DNA of 64,000 bases. Origin: Elysia chlorotica. Its lineage: Eukaryota > Mollusca > Gastropoda > Plakobranchidae. Location of the stretch: assembly GCA_003991915.1 (NCBI GenBank), contig RQTK01000304.1, positions 31,064-95,063 of the forward strand, written 5' to 3'. The stretch's first letter is position 1, and the number at the start of each line of letters is the position of its first letter. Both the position numbers and the translations under genes were made by a program. Below are positions 1-14,400 of the stretch, piece after piece. The notes under the pieces were generated by a model, which did no database searches, was not told the origin of the DNA, and worked only from the letters and a program-made list of their open reading frames with translations.

Positions 1-131
1 AAGAAGAAGAAGAAGAAGAAGAAGAAGAAGAAGAAGAAGAAGAAGAAGAAGAAGAAGAAGAAGAAGAAGAAGAAGAAGAAGAAGAAGAAGAAGAAGAAGA
101 AGAAGAAGAAGAAGAAGAAGAAGAAGAAGAA
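1..131. repeat. (AAG)n microsatellite
   Basis: Uninterrupted AAG trinucleotide repeat that begins at or before the window edge and decays into A-rich sequence by about position 140. It ends about 300 bp upstream of the unk promoter elements. Confidence 0.97.
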
Positions 132-424
132 AAAAGAAAAAGCATATATTGTCCATACTTTTAGGCCCACTAATAAACAATATTCTTTTATAAAGTCAGT
201 ATACGTGCGTATGCATTCATTTTGTGATCTAAATGCCATTATTTTGTTTGCTAGTTGACAAGGAACTAGCTGACAGTAAAACTTAAAGCTATTATTCAAT
301 CACTAATACTACTATCTACATTTGTCTACGTTATGAATTCACCTATTTATGTTACTAGTATCATTGTAAACATTTAATAAAATGACTCTGCACAAGTCAA
401 GTGCTCTCACACTCTAACAGGTGC

Positions 425-536
425 GTGGTATGACGTAAAAAGGGGAACCCCCTGCCATGTGACCCTACTAACCAATGGAAAAGGCCGTGCTCGTTGCGCA
501 GAGATTATGCGCAGTAAGATTCTTATTGACAACAAA
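425..536 (+). promoter_or_regulatory. unk: Probable unk core promoter / 5'UTR
   Basis: A compact, relatively GC-rich island before the first coding exon. It contains a CRE-like TGACGTAA (431-438), a CCAAT box (472-476) and two TGCGCA half-sites (495-500 and 508-513) spaced like NRF1-type sites. No TATA box is obvious, which fits a broadly expressed housekeeping-type promoter. Motif identities are by eye and the start of transcription is not defined. Confidence 0.5.
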
Positions 537-3500
537 ATGCCGTCGGCCTTGGAAGCTTCTCTAGGTTCTATCCAAACCGAAAAACCCCACCATTATATGT
601 AAGTAGACTAATTTAAAGGCTTAAGTGTGACAGAAATACTTATCTAACGTTTCTTTATTGATATTTATTGTATTATTTACTTTTGTTCCAGGTACTTGAA
701 GGAATTCCGAACTCAACAATGTGAGCGCTTTCTTCAGCACAAATGTCAACAACATAGACCCTTTACTTGCTTTTATTGGCATTTTCTGAACCAACGACGT
801 AGACGACCAGTGAAAAAGCGTGACGGAACATTTTCTTATAGTCCAGACATTTATTGTACAAAATATGATGAAACAACTGGAATATGTCCTGATGGAGACG
901 AGTAAGTAGATCTGCAATTTTGTACTTTAGTCTGGACGCCCAAATAATGGCGCGTAGATCTGTAACCATTAAATTTTCTGAGACTTCATCTGAATTGTGT
1001 GTATGATAAGTTTTCACCTATAAACTGGATTGTTATTATTCAAGACTCAGACTGTTTTCTTGGATGTGAAATATTTCTCTAATTTGAAACCGTGGTTAAT
1101 TTCGGCTGGATTTTTCTGCTGACTGCTACAATGACGCGTGTGTGATGTAAACAAACATGGCTGCCATTTTTCAGGCTTCTCTCTTAGAGGGAAAGTTTTT
1201 ATTCTTTGCGAAAATATTATCCCTAGGATCGGAATCAGTACCTTAATGTATCCGGAAGCAACCACAATCTACCTGTTTAACTTTAGCTACTTTTGGGCGA
1301 TACAGAAGATGCCGAAATGTTTAAATATTCCTAGACGCATGTCGTTTTATTCATCCGCGTTGTAAACAAAGAAAACGTCAATGAGAGCTAAATATAGGAC
1401 CTGACGTTTCAGTGTGTTCCAAAGCAGAAAAAAAATATTTTTTTTAACTTTTAATCTGTTTTGTTTGTTTCCAGTAATTCTAGTGTTTCTGCAAAACTGG
1501 TGCTAGACATTTCCAATATATATATATATCGGTAATCATGCAATAGTGCTGTTTTATGCAATTTGGCCGCCCGTAAATAGGCTTTGGACAACAACAAAGA
1601 TCAGCTGGAGATTGAATCTAGGTCATGTTATGTTCCAAAAGTCCTTGACCTCAAAGTGAACTTTCACACAGCTAGCTCTTTATGGGAAGATCATTGATTA
1701 TACATCCGCATCTTAAACTCGTTGTTCTTTTTTCCCCTCCCTCAGACTGTTTCGTAGAATCATATTATGGTCTTAAATTATTATGTATAACGTTTAATAT
1801 CAGGCTTGACTGATATCATGGCAGCTAGGTATGCAATGTTTGTCAAGCTGACCAATTCCTCAGAGTATGTCTGTTTATCATTTGATCTAAAATGTCTATG
1901 TGGTAAAAATAGATGTTGTGTAATACACTAGTTCCGGCTCAGCTGTTGTTCTTGTGTATTTTTTTTTTTAACTTTATGTATGTCAGTGCAAGGATTTAAT
2001 TTTTAAAAAAAAACCACGAGGGGAATTGGGTATTGGCATTTTTTTTTTTACTCCCAATCCCATCATGTTGTCAGAATGAAAGATGTGTAGACTAGTTTAG
2101 TGGTTTGCATGTGTGTGAATGTGGAAAATCGGAATTTGAGGATGGGGGACTGGGGCTTGTACTTTTTTTTTTATATACCTAAAACTGGATTGTGTGGCCG
2201 TGGGGTAGTTGTTGGTCCTTTTTTTTTTTTATTCTGAGCTGATACAGACATTTATTTCACCAGTCACTGTTAGTTGTTGTTTTTTTCCTAAACCATTCTG
2301 ATCTTTATAGCATTTTATGTTCTTCCAAGTTTCTTTTTTGTTTTTTCGTCAAACGCTTATAGTTATACATTTTCTTTTTATAATTTTAATTCTTTATCTC
2401 TTTCATTGACAAATTAATTTTGTAATGTGGCTACTGCTTTGCTTTGTTTTTCTCTTCATTTCTATATGTAAGTCATGCAAGCTTCCTTTATTTTAGTTTT
2501 GTTCTTAATTTTCCTTATAATGCTTCTGTTGCCATCTTTACTTGTCTCCTAGATCTTATTGGATGGCTTGGCTAGGAGTTACAGTACAATTGGACTGGAC
2601 GAACTCATTCTTTTATTTTTAATAGTTTGTTAAAGCCATTTGTGGTTCAGTGCTGGGTATCTCTAACGTAACACAGTGTTCAGACAATCACACTCCCCAC
2701 TCTTCTACCTACAACTTTCCCCTTGCCTCTTGTACACACGCTAACACCTCGTTTCAAATTGGCGGCTTTATTTCTTTGGTCTATTATTATGCTCAACGGT
2801 CGACCATTAGCTGCCCCTCATCTACCCCCTTCCCTCGCTGCTAGTCTTTTTTCCTTCCGTGACTCACACCTTTTACTACAAACCACTGTGCATCATATCA
2901 GTCATGGCTTGTGGTAGCATTTTATTTCTTTAGGGATTAGCTGACAGATCGTTGGTGGTGTAATTTAACTTATTTAATCCTTTTCAAAATGTCTGGTTTG
3001 TTGGATTCTAGGATGGATACGAGATTAGTTTGTTGGATCAAAGATATTATAAAGATAAAGAAGAAGAAAATTGGGAATTTTTATCTGTTTGTTGAATGTT
3101 GGGTGTTATTTGAATCCGCTGTTTACATTTTTATAATTTAAAAGATTATAAAAAGTGAACAATACAATTGCTTTATACATACCATTTGGATTTTACAGTT
3201 GCCCTTTCCTGCACAGAACAGCCGGAGATACTGAAAGAAGATATCATTTAAGATACTACAAGACTGGTACTTGCGTTTATGAAACAGACTCAAAAGGCCA
3301 TTGTAATAAGAATGGACCCCACTGTGCTTTTGCCCATGGTGCACATGACATGAGACCTCCAGTGTATGATTCAACAGAAATGCAACCATCAATGGATTTA
3401 TTAGACAAGGTGTCCTCATCCCCAGGCTCCTTAGAGAAGGACAAAGTTTTAGCTGAGGACCCCAGATGGAATGGTAAGAAAAGTTTTTTGTTGTTTTATT

Positions 3501-5381
3501 TGTCATTATCATGGTATTATATAATATGTATTATATATGTATAATATATCTGAGCAATTTATTGCATATATATGTTACAGTAAGAACCTGTATCTAGGGA
3601 ATACACTGAATAATCACTAAATTATTCAGTGAATACACGTAATCCCTGTTTCACTCAGAGATTTCACGTAATCATTGAAAAATGGTACCAGTGATTACGT
3701 GTAATCCCTGACCACATTTGCACACAATTTGGACATTGACAGGCATGTGTAGAATGCAACATTTTATTTCTTAAATCTTCAGTTCGGTAAAAGATAATAA
3801 CTTTCTCTCTCTTTCATTTAAAAGTTCTATAATATGGCAGACACCATTGTCATTTTTGTGTCAGTTTTCAATTAAAAATATAAGACTCAAATCCATCGAC
3901 GTTGTAACTTTCTACAACAATTGAGGGTGCTATGACAGCTTGAGTTACACTGGAGCCCTGCTTTTAGACATTTACAACGCCTTGTCATACACTTTTTGGC
4001 TCCAGTACAATTGCATCTTGTGAAACCTTGTTCATCTGAAAAGGATTGAAAAATCACCGCTGAGGGCAATGAAACTAATTTTTTTCTGTGTTTATGTCAC
4101 CAGTGCTTAAAAGACGTTCGGGGCACAGATTAAACTGATTTCTGGAATACATGTCACTTAGAATACCAGCTTTCACATTTATTTTATATTGGTCTGTGTC
4201 TTCTCGTCTGTCAATTATGACGCCAAGGATATTTCTTGCATCGCCTCTTCCGCGATCAACAAGTGGTACCGACACAGCGATGTTGTCTCCTTTTTTCACC
4301 ATCCTTTCTGCTTGAGAAGTTTGCGCGATGACTGCTTCATGACTTTGCATATTTATTTGAGTGATTCGTTCCTTTACATCCTCATTTGTTTGAGTGACAG
4401 GATTTTCTGCCATGGCTGCTTCACTACGACGCACGTTTATTTCATTGGTGAGCTCCTCTGTTCCTCTGTCTCTACTGGGTCAATAACTTCCATCGGCAAG
4501 GACGAAGAAGTAAGTCCAATACAAGCCTCACAGCCAAGAGTTGCAGAATTTGGAGAGCATTTAATCCCAGGATGAAGAGCACTATTTTTCTGGAACTGAA
4601 CAAATTCGATGCCGGTAGGCCAGTCCTGCCTCCCATTGTTGGTCATCCATGCCACCAGCATATATCTTTAATAACCCCGTTTGCTCGCTTAACCGACCCC
4701 TGACTTTGGGGATGGCGAGGCTTGCCATGCACAGGTTTTAGATTTGGCCAAACTTCCTTCAGTTCTTTGATGACATTTGAAGTGAACTCTGATCAGTAAT
4801 CACTTTGGAGAATAAAGGGTGCACCAATAAATAGAACTGGGTCACTGTGTAGTATCTTATAACACATAAAATCTCTGAGTGATACAGGGATTACGTGTAT
4901 TCACTGTAATATTTAGTGATAACGCGTATTCCCTAGATACGGGTTCTTACTGTAACATATATACCTTGTCTCAGTCAAACTGGTCCTGTGATGGGGTTTG
5001 ATTTTGTTCTGCTTTCTTCATCATGTCAATTTGATGCTCTTTCCCTTATTGATAGCTTACCTCTTCTTCCTCACAAATTATTAAGGTTAAATTGGTATAT
5101 GTATCAATTCAAGCTTCTTAAGTTTTTTTGGAGACTGATATCTATATTTATGTTTTTACAGTACAGGTTGCAAGAAATGATTGAAACTGCGATTGTAATT
5201 TGACATTAACAGATAGGAAGTGGCTATTTACCCGGTAACCGGACAAATAGCCAAAAGGCTATTCCTCCGGCAGTCTTGGTGTGGAATTGCTTGGTGATCC
5301 AACTATTAGGCCTATTGGTTCTGACAGCTGTCTCAGTTAGAGCCATATTATGATCTGTTTAAATCAGAAGGTGGTACCAAA

Positions 5382-5417
<36 letters not shown>

Positions 5418-8400
5418 CATCATAATTAGTAGTAGTAGTAATATTATTATTATTTTTATTGTTATTGTTCAGGTTCTGAACTCCCCAATAACGCTCTCTT
5501 TCTCTTTCTCACGCTTGCCCCACTCTCTCTATTATTTATAAACTTCTCTCTCCCTCTGCTCTTTTAATCTCTCTCTCTCTAACTGTACCCCCTCCCCCCC
5601 TCTCTCTACCACAAGCGTGAAGTCGACTATAGATCTACTCTCCGTTACTTAGATCTAGGGATGGAGAAGCTAGTAAGGCACAGTAGAAAAAGAGTGAGAC
5701 CAGCAATAGGTAGTAAAAATAGATCGGGGAAACCCAGGAAAACAAAAGTGCCGTCTTCGCGCTTTCGCACGCCAACATTTTTTTTTCTTGGTCTCCGTAG
5801 ACGCCTAGATTCCAATCCAAGACTGCCGGGGGAATAGCCATTTGGCTATTTGTCAGGTTACCGGAGAAATAGCCTTTGGGCTATTTGCCCGGTTACCTTG
5901 TAAATAGCCGCTTCCTAACAGATATATTAGATCATCAAAAATTAACTATGAACTTTAGTTTTAAAACACTCCCTCTCTCTCTCTGTAGCTGATTTTTGTA
6001 ATTTTTAGTTGCTGAATATTTGCAGAGAAACGATATCAGACCAGTAAAAGTCATAACCTAACCTTGGGTATATTTTTTTTTTCATACATATGATTGATCT
6101 TATGAAAGATGGGAACCATTTTTTGTTATTATTTCCTTCCAAAATCTAGACACAAACTTTGTCTTGGCCAACTACAAAACAGAACCATGCAAGCGTCCGC
6201 CTAGACTGTGTAGGCAGGGATATGCTTGCCCTCAATTTCATAACAACAGGGACAGAAGAAGGAGTCCAAAACTCTACAAGTACAGGTCAGTTTTTTTTTT
6301 TAAAGTACGGAACATGTCGGTTGTGAGTAGAATTCCAATAGATGATAGTTTTAGTTGTCGATTGGAAGTGTTTGATTTTAAATCATTTTCCTACATTGTG
6401 TATTCTACAAACCATCTTTGTCTTTTAAGAGCAAGATTTATTATGGGTTTTTCTTTTTCCTCACACATCTCATAATAGAATGTCTGATTTGTTGTTCTTT
6501 ATTTTTTATTTCCTTCGATTTGTGAATATTTTATGATTAAGAGCAATTAGGCACAGAAATAGGACTACTGTATGTCAAAAGTGTAAGTGAAAACTGGTAT
6601 TCAATGCCCAATTTAAAAAACATCTGATCTTAAATCTAAATCTAGGCCTAGTTCAAATATGAGGATAGGGCCTATAATGTACAATACAATACCACTACGA
6701 CTTAAAAATTTTTACTAGGTCTCTATATTTGTTTATAGCCTATATTCACATAAACGATACTTTAGTACATCGTTTTGTCAGAGAAAAAAAAGGCCTATTT
6801 GAAAGAAGAGAAAAATTATGTCAGGTCTCAGATCATCATAAATTGAAAACACTTTCCAGAATTTTGCCTATCATGAACATTATTTAGCTTGCAAAAGTGC
6901 TATGATTGGTTCAATTAGCGTTTCCAATTTTCTCTTTATTGTGGTTTTAATGAATCTGTATAAAAAGCAGGTGTGCAGTGATACAATGACTTTACCTGAG
7001 AAGAAAAAAAAAACTATAATGGGTTTGCAGGCTTTTCCAGTAAATTTTCCAAAATTTACTCATTCTGTACGCTTTGTGAATTTTTTTGGGTCTCACTTAT
7101 GTGTATTATATAATCCTTTTTTTATAATTTTGTTAGGTCTACACCATGTCCAAATGTGAAACACAGTGATGAATGGGGAGACCCAGCCCAATGTGAAAAT
7201 GGTGATAATTGCTCCTATTGTCACACTCGCACAGAACAACAGTTCCATCCAGAGGTAAAAGAGGGTAACTTATGAATTAATAACAAGTGTAAAGTATAGT
7301 CGACTGCTTTTTTATTTTTGTTTTTGTATCTGTCTAATGAAAAAGAAAACGGCTTGGACAATGTCTATTTCCTTTTATCAAATTATCAGTAATTTAGCAT
7401 AAACCAAGATTCTCATTCAGTTTTTAAACTCAATATCCCTCTTTAATAACTGTTTGACCAGTCGGTGCCTTTATAACTATGTATGATCGGATGTTTAACG
7501 TTGACTATTAGTTGGTATATTATAATAAGTTATATTTTTTTCCCCATCCAGATTTACAAGTCCACAAAGTGTAATGACATGGTTCAGACAAACTGCTGTC
7601 CAAGAGGGGCTTTCTGTGCATTTGCACACGTTGAACGTAAGATATGGCAACAATCTTATGTGCTTGTAGTTCAAGGCATTAGGCTCGGGTGATTTTCAGT
7701 GATTCATCTTCCAAATTGAATGTATATGTTGGGGGAAAAAAATTAATTTTACCAGAGAGCTTAAATCCACTATCTTTGTGTACTAGCATTATGAGTGAGT
7801 GTAAGTGTTATATATTTGTGGGAAAATGTAAGGGAACCTTGGTGAATGAGCCACATGTTGATTTTTAAAAAATTAAATTTGAGTATTTAAAGTGTTAAAA
7901 GAGCCAAAAAAAATGCATTTTAGAGGTTGAAAAAAATACACATTTCAAGATCCAGAGATGATCATTGTTATTCAAAAATGAAAAGGGTCTATAGAGAGCA
8001 GTTGTTTGTGTTAAGAAGGCTCTACTCAAGAACTTAAATATGTGACTTGTGTTTGTAAAGTACATATACGTGGCAGAAATCATTCAATTGTATGAGTTAA
8101 TCTGTTAAACTTTATTCCCTCCTTTTCTTGTTCTCATTTTATCAACAGAAGAAATAACATCTGTGCGAGATGTTTTGTCTTTGAGCAACAACTCACTGGC
8201 TGCGTTTGTCACAAATGTTCTGCCATCCATGGATACCTCGAAAATGGAACATTTTGGAAAGCATGGATTACATGTCAAAGAGGTAAATGATTTGAGAGAT
8301 ATCTATATCATTATCTGTTAACTTTTCATTCTGATTTTGTAGAAGGTAATAGAAATATTTTGTATTAGAGGAGAGGAGGAATACATGTGAGACAGTCCAG

Positions 8401-11400
8401 GCAATATAAGCCAGTGGTGACATCTATGGATTGCTACTGCTTTTTTTGTTTTTGCCACCCTTAGACCTAAATTATTTTCTAGAGTGTGATGCTTTGAATC
8501 TAATTCTTATGCTCTAGGCTGATAAGTGTCACTGTCAGTCACAGTTTTAATTTGACTATAATGGTTTCATTTAATCTTATAATTTTAAACCAGTTGGAAA
8601 CTATGACCCTTGTGTGTGAAACCAAAATAACTTAGAACTTAAAGTCTATTTAAAACTGTAAGGAAAAACTAAAAATCATTCATTTGTGGGTCTGTATGAT
8701 CCAGTAACCAAAAAAAAACAAAAATATATTCATGCATTCATATATATTTTTTGAACCACTAAAGATAGGACAAAAACTGTTGCAGGTTTGCAAACAGTAG
8801 TCTTTTGTCTTTCAATTAAAATGACTTTTTCACCACTTGCGAAGTGACTTTAAATTGGTATGTTATGAAAAACAGCTTTTTGGGCGAAAATTGTTCCTCC
8901 TTTTTCACTTTTTGTCACCATCATCGCTGATTAATTAATGAAATAAGTTGAAGTAGTTTACTTTTTGAAAACTTCTACAAAATGTTAAGCCTTGCAGGGA
9001 CCTGTCCTCAGATGGGTGTCTTAGCTTAAAAATGATCAATAATGCTACATATTATTTTGACTCATGTTTTATATCTCCTCAGTTTAATGGCAAACTGGAT
9101 GGGAAATTACCAAATCCAATTGGGAAAGAAAGAGCAAATAGCACTCCTCAGCCTAATCTGTTTTCTGTAAGTAGTGTTTGCTTGAAAACTGTAAATTGAT
9201 TCAGTATCATCATCTTATTGTGTGATTATTATGCATTATTGTTATGAATTTCCTTAGTGTTTTTTTTTTTAATCATTACCTTGATTTTCTCCTAAAGCAG
9301 TATTAAAATCCATTAATCAATCATTTTTTTTTCTATGTGACAGTGTTCTTTAAAGGTCTGTACATTTTTTCCAGAATTTATTGCCTCTTTGTTGTTGTTT
9401 TGTTTTTTGTTTTTTACAAAAATGATTCTTACTTACAAAAATGATTCTTACTTCATTTCAGATGAGTCTGATGACCAATGCTGCTAACCATTTTCGTAGC
9501 AGTCCTCTGCCTGATCCTTTCTCTAAGACTCGATCGTGCAGTGTGAACTCCGATTATAGCATTTCTCCTCTGTACCTGAGGGCACCTGGCTATGAGAGAG
9601 ATGATTACCAGGTATGCAGCTATCTTCAAATCTCTTTCAATGTTAATTGGTCTGTTATGGTGATTGAAGATGTTGAATTCTTGTCTATGTAACATTTTCA
9701 CTCTGGCTGTAACACCTAGTTGCATTTCTAGGACTAGTAGTACCCATAGCAATAGAGCAAGAATTTTAAATTGAAACACAAAGCAAATCTAAAGCACATC
9801 AGAGTCAGAATGTAGTAAAAATAGTTTTCCCCAAATAAATGATATGAGATTCTTGCACAGCAAAACATAATTCATATTGGAGGTGATTGTCTAGTCTTTA
9901 ACAAAAAATGTTTTGATTAAATTATTTTGGTACCCTTGCTCCCTTATTCATTTCAACATTGTGTTGCACCATCTTTAAATCTTTCTTTGATGTTATATTG
10001 TTCCAATTAAAAGTATGAGTGTAGCAAATTCAAGCATATATATATGCTTTCTTTTGTTCTACAGATAAAATTGAGACAACAGCTACTAGCAATAGAGAAA
10101 GACGTAACTCTTGATCCTGCAGAAAAAGCGAAAAGAAAGGACAATTTACTTTTGATCCACCAAGCAGGATTGTTTGGTCACTTGAACATGCTGAATCAGG
10201 TCTCTACCAGCATGTCTCCCTTAGCTACTGCTTTCTACCCACCTGGTGAATGTGTGGAGTCGGTCTTGGGTAAGTAAGCAGATTCTGTACGTGGCATATT
10301 TAATGGTCACTGAATGATTGAAAACAAGTTAAATCTTGTTGACACAAACTATCTGCTTGAACAGGTTTTTGCTAACTTTTTAAATTTAAGCAGAACCCAT
10401 TTCTTCTTTTTTTTTAAAGTCAGAAACTACAACAAATGATTCTATGTCCTCTCAAAATTCACAATACGCGTGAATATGAGCCAGTTAAACAAATTATACT
10501 TCCTTCTTACAGTGTATACAACTTGTAGAACCATTTTTTTTTTTTTTTAGATTGTGATTTATTTTTATTTGTCAAGATTTCTGTTTCTCAGAAAAGGTGA
10601 TACTAGTCTTAAATCTGCTTTCCTTTAAAACATTGTTTGAAGAAAGAGAGAGAGAGATTAATTAATTGATTGATTGATGTTTATTGGTTCGTTGGGCTTC
10701 TAACCCTAAACAACATGACAAGAAATAAATTTTTACAATGTTCAAGAAAAGGATACAAAATGGTAACATCACATTCAATTAAGCTCTTTAGTCATCTCAT
10801 CCAATTTATGAAGCTTTTGATAATAACTTTCAGTTATAAACAATGTTTTAAATTGATAATTAGTGCTAATATTTTATGCTAACGGAAACAAGGTGATTTA
10901 GTCTAAATTTTACCACATATACAGATCAGGGTTGATATTATTTATTCAAAATAACAATTTATATTATCAAGATAGCAACAAAATAAAAAGTACAAAGCTT
11001 TATTATACGAAAGACTGATATTAAATACAAAATCTAAAGCACATCTGCGACACTATGCACTAATGTGTTGAGAGTTTCACTTACATCAAAGATTTTCTTA
11101 GTTTCAAGACATGCTGTAAATATAATATGGCAACATTTGAATAAAGATTGCTATTTGACATTAGTACACTTAATCTACTTCTACTTCTAATGGTATGAAA
11201 TTCTGAAGGGATGTGCGTGGATCAAGCTTCCGTGTATGCTTTACAAATCATCAATAATTCATCTTCTTTATGTTTTACCTACTGGACGCATTTTGCAGTG
11301 TGATATCTTTTGAATATACAAATTTATGCCAATTTATCTCTGATACACCAAGTACTAAAGCAGTTTTTAAATTTGTTTGCAATCGTTTAATCATCAGATA

Positions 11401-14400
11401 TGTTTCAATATAGATCCCTGATTTAAATGAAGACTAGAATATATATTGTACTTGCACTCTCTGATAATTTGGCAGGCCAAGTTTGTTTAAACACGTCACA
11501 CAGTCTTATTTTAAAAACATTTCAGAAATATTCAAAATATTGAAAAGTGCTTTTCTATTGAGTCAAAACATTTAATGTAATCAATGAATGCAACATACAG
11601 TTTTCTGTCTTTCGCAAACTGTTTCATTATCATGGCATAGCTGGTAAATATGTACTCCTTAGAAGATAAGCCTTTTCTAAAAGCTGCTTGTTCTTCTGAA
11701 ATATTGTTTAACGATGTGACAAAAGATGTAATTCTTTTATTAATAATACAAGTGTATACTAAAGAAGTCAACGATACGGGTCTATTGTTATTGCATGTGT
11801 TAACGTCACCTTTCTTATGTATAGGTTTAATGATAGTTTTTGTCCAATCCGTGGGGAAATGCCCTGGAAGATTTTTGTGGAAAGTGGCCCTTAGGAATGA
11901 TGCAACGTGGTCTATACATTTTAACATTTCTTTGAGAATTTGTCACACAGAAATAGTTAATCACACTATTTTCTTTAGGATAAATAAAAGTCAAAGCTCC
12001 ATCTGCATCTCTGGAGGGCAGTCCATTAAGGATAATTATCTCAAGTTGAGCGCATATGTCTACAAGACTTTTTCCAAAAGAATTTATTGTATTGTGCTGT
12101 GATTTTCTTCTAATCTTGTCCTGGGATAGAGAGTGGAAATAACATTTCCGCCAAAGAGTTTGTCCATTTCACTGAATTCGAGCACGGACTGTACCTTTTA
12201 AGTCCCGGCATTTAGATATAGATTTCCTAACAATTCATTGTTATCAATCCATAAAGGCAAAGCTTTGGATGATGCCCACTTGGAGGATCTTGACATCAGC
12301 AGCTTAGAGCGAGAACTAGACAAGGACATGGACAACAACTCTGTGAGCAGCTCGCTAAGTACAGGTCTGTCCACCTCCGGCTGCTTCAGCAATCACTCTT
12401 CGATACCCATTGGTATCCCACCAAGCAGCATAACGCAGCGCGGCAGCATCAGCAGTCTGTCACAGTCCCCACCATCACCTTTTGGCAGCTTTCCACACAG
12501 TATGCAACCTTTGCATCTGCAGAAGCAAGACTCTAGTGATCATGTGAGCTTAGTTTTGTTAATTTATTTAATACTGTTATAATACAAAAAAAAGTCATTT
12601 TACTTTGTTTCACAGAGTTATCATGATTCTGTGAACTGTTTATACTTATGTTATTCATTGGTCAGGCAAGCACATAAAAAAAAAAGTTTATTTCACTCAC
12701 ACACACTAGATGAACATTTGAATAAGCTGTTACCTTTTTTTTTTCACTGTTTCGTCTTCATCAGTCACCCTCTCCGCTGCTTAACTGCTACTCTGGAATG
12801 TCTAAATATGGACTTGGCTCCAGTGTGAGCGACACCAATTCAATGTCGCCGCGGAGTGCTGGGCCACAGTCACCAATGTTGACAGGATCGTTTAGCGGCA
12901 CAGCATCGAACGGAGACATTGCTAAGCTGCGTGAGGAACTCATGGTGGCCAAATCAAAGATGGCAGAGTGGGAGGGTGTTTACAATCAAGCTAAATGTGT
13001 AAGTTTGATTGAACAGTGTGTTTGAAACTTTTTACACCTGCCAAATATATGTTTGAGGCCAATATTGGGCTTGGTTAAGCAATTAAAAAAATAAAAAGTT
13101 TCAATATATAAAGGAACATGGCTTATCATTGATTTTGTGATTCAAAAAACGGAATCTCTATGTCAAGTGTAAAATAATATAAATTATTGTCTCATGTAAT
13201 CACTTTTGATTTTTATTCGTTTTTTTTTTTCAATTCAACTAGTATAATCAAGTGGCAATGTATAATATGCATAAATATCATATAAATGGTTCTTTTTTTT
13301 TTATTGCAGGCATGCGACGCGTGGAAGAAGGAAGCAGAGGATGCAAACAAAAAAGCAAAAGTGGCAGATGATGAAAAGCAACAGGTATGTTATTAGCTTA
13401 TTTCTTGGTAAATATAAGCCCAGTGTGTTAAGTGCTTTAATTTCAATCTTTAAAGTTTGTCCCCTGTCTCTCAAACGCTTTAAAAAAAAAAAATTGAATG
13501 AGTGAATGCTTTTCAGAAACAAATTTCCTGCCCAAAAAAGTTGAGACGGAATGAAAATGAAAATAGTGTTATTTAAGCCATTTTAGTAAAACTTCCCATT
13601 TTCAATTGTGACCATGATGAAAATATTTAGGAGTACTAATATCTTAAAAGAGCCATGTCCATGAATCAAAATGCTAAAAAATGTTTTCAATAACTGCATA
13701 TGTGACCAATTTCAATGCAAATTTTGATACAATCATTTGAAAATGGATAAAGAGATGTGCGTATCGTGCCCCCTCATGTGTGTGTGTGCAGTTATTTTTA
13801 GTCTATTTCCTCTGTCAATTGTTACAGATGCTTGTGCAGCAGCAGCATATGCAGCAGATATTGGCTCTGGCTGGAGGACCCCATGTCTATGCTGTGACCA
13901 GAGGCTCTGATCTGGACAGTCTACCCCTAGCCCAGTTACAGCAGCTCAAAGTGCAACTACAGCAAGATTCTGATCTTGTCGATAAGGTGAGATTTGGCAC
14001 AGGCAGTAGTTTTTGTTCTTTTTGTTTGCTTGCAACGGTCTGAGACAGCCTTATCGATTAATCCCTTGAGTTTCCATTACGATAAAATACTTGCTCCTGA
14101 GACAGATCGCCCTCTTGTACAGTTCATAGTATCCCGTGATGGGAGAGTGGCAAGAAGACAAAAATACTCTGTGCTTAAAATCAAAATGCTTTAACACATT
14201 TCAGAGTTGACCCAATGTTCCTATTCAGATATGGTCATTGGTGGGTCACGGTTTAACAGTTATTTATACATTCTTAAAAGATCTCGTTTGAATGCCTCCC
14301 CAAATGCTTACATTTTATCACCTTTTTATTTTATTTGCTTCGGTTCGCATTTATTATATCATTTCAGCATTTGTGAGTTCATTTCATTGATTTTTCTCTG

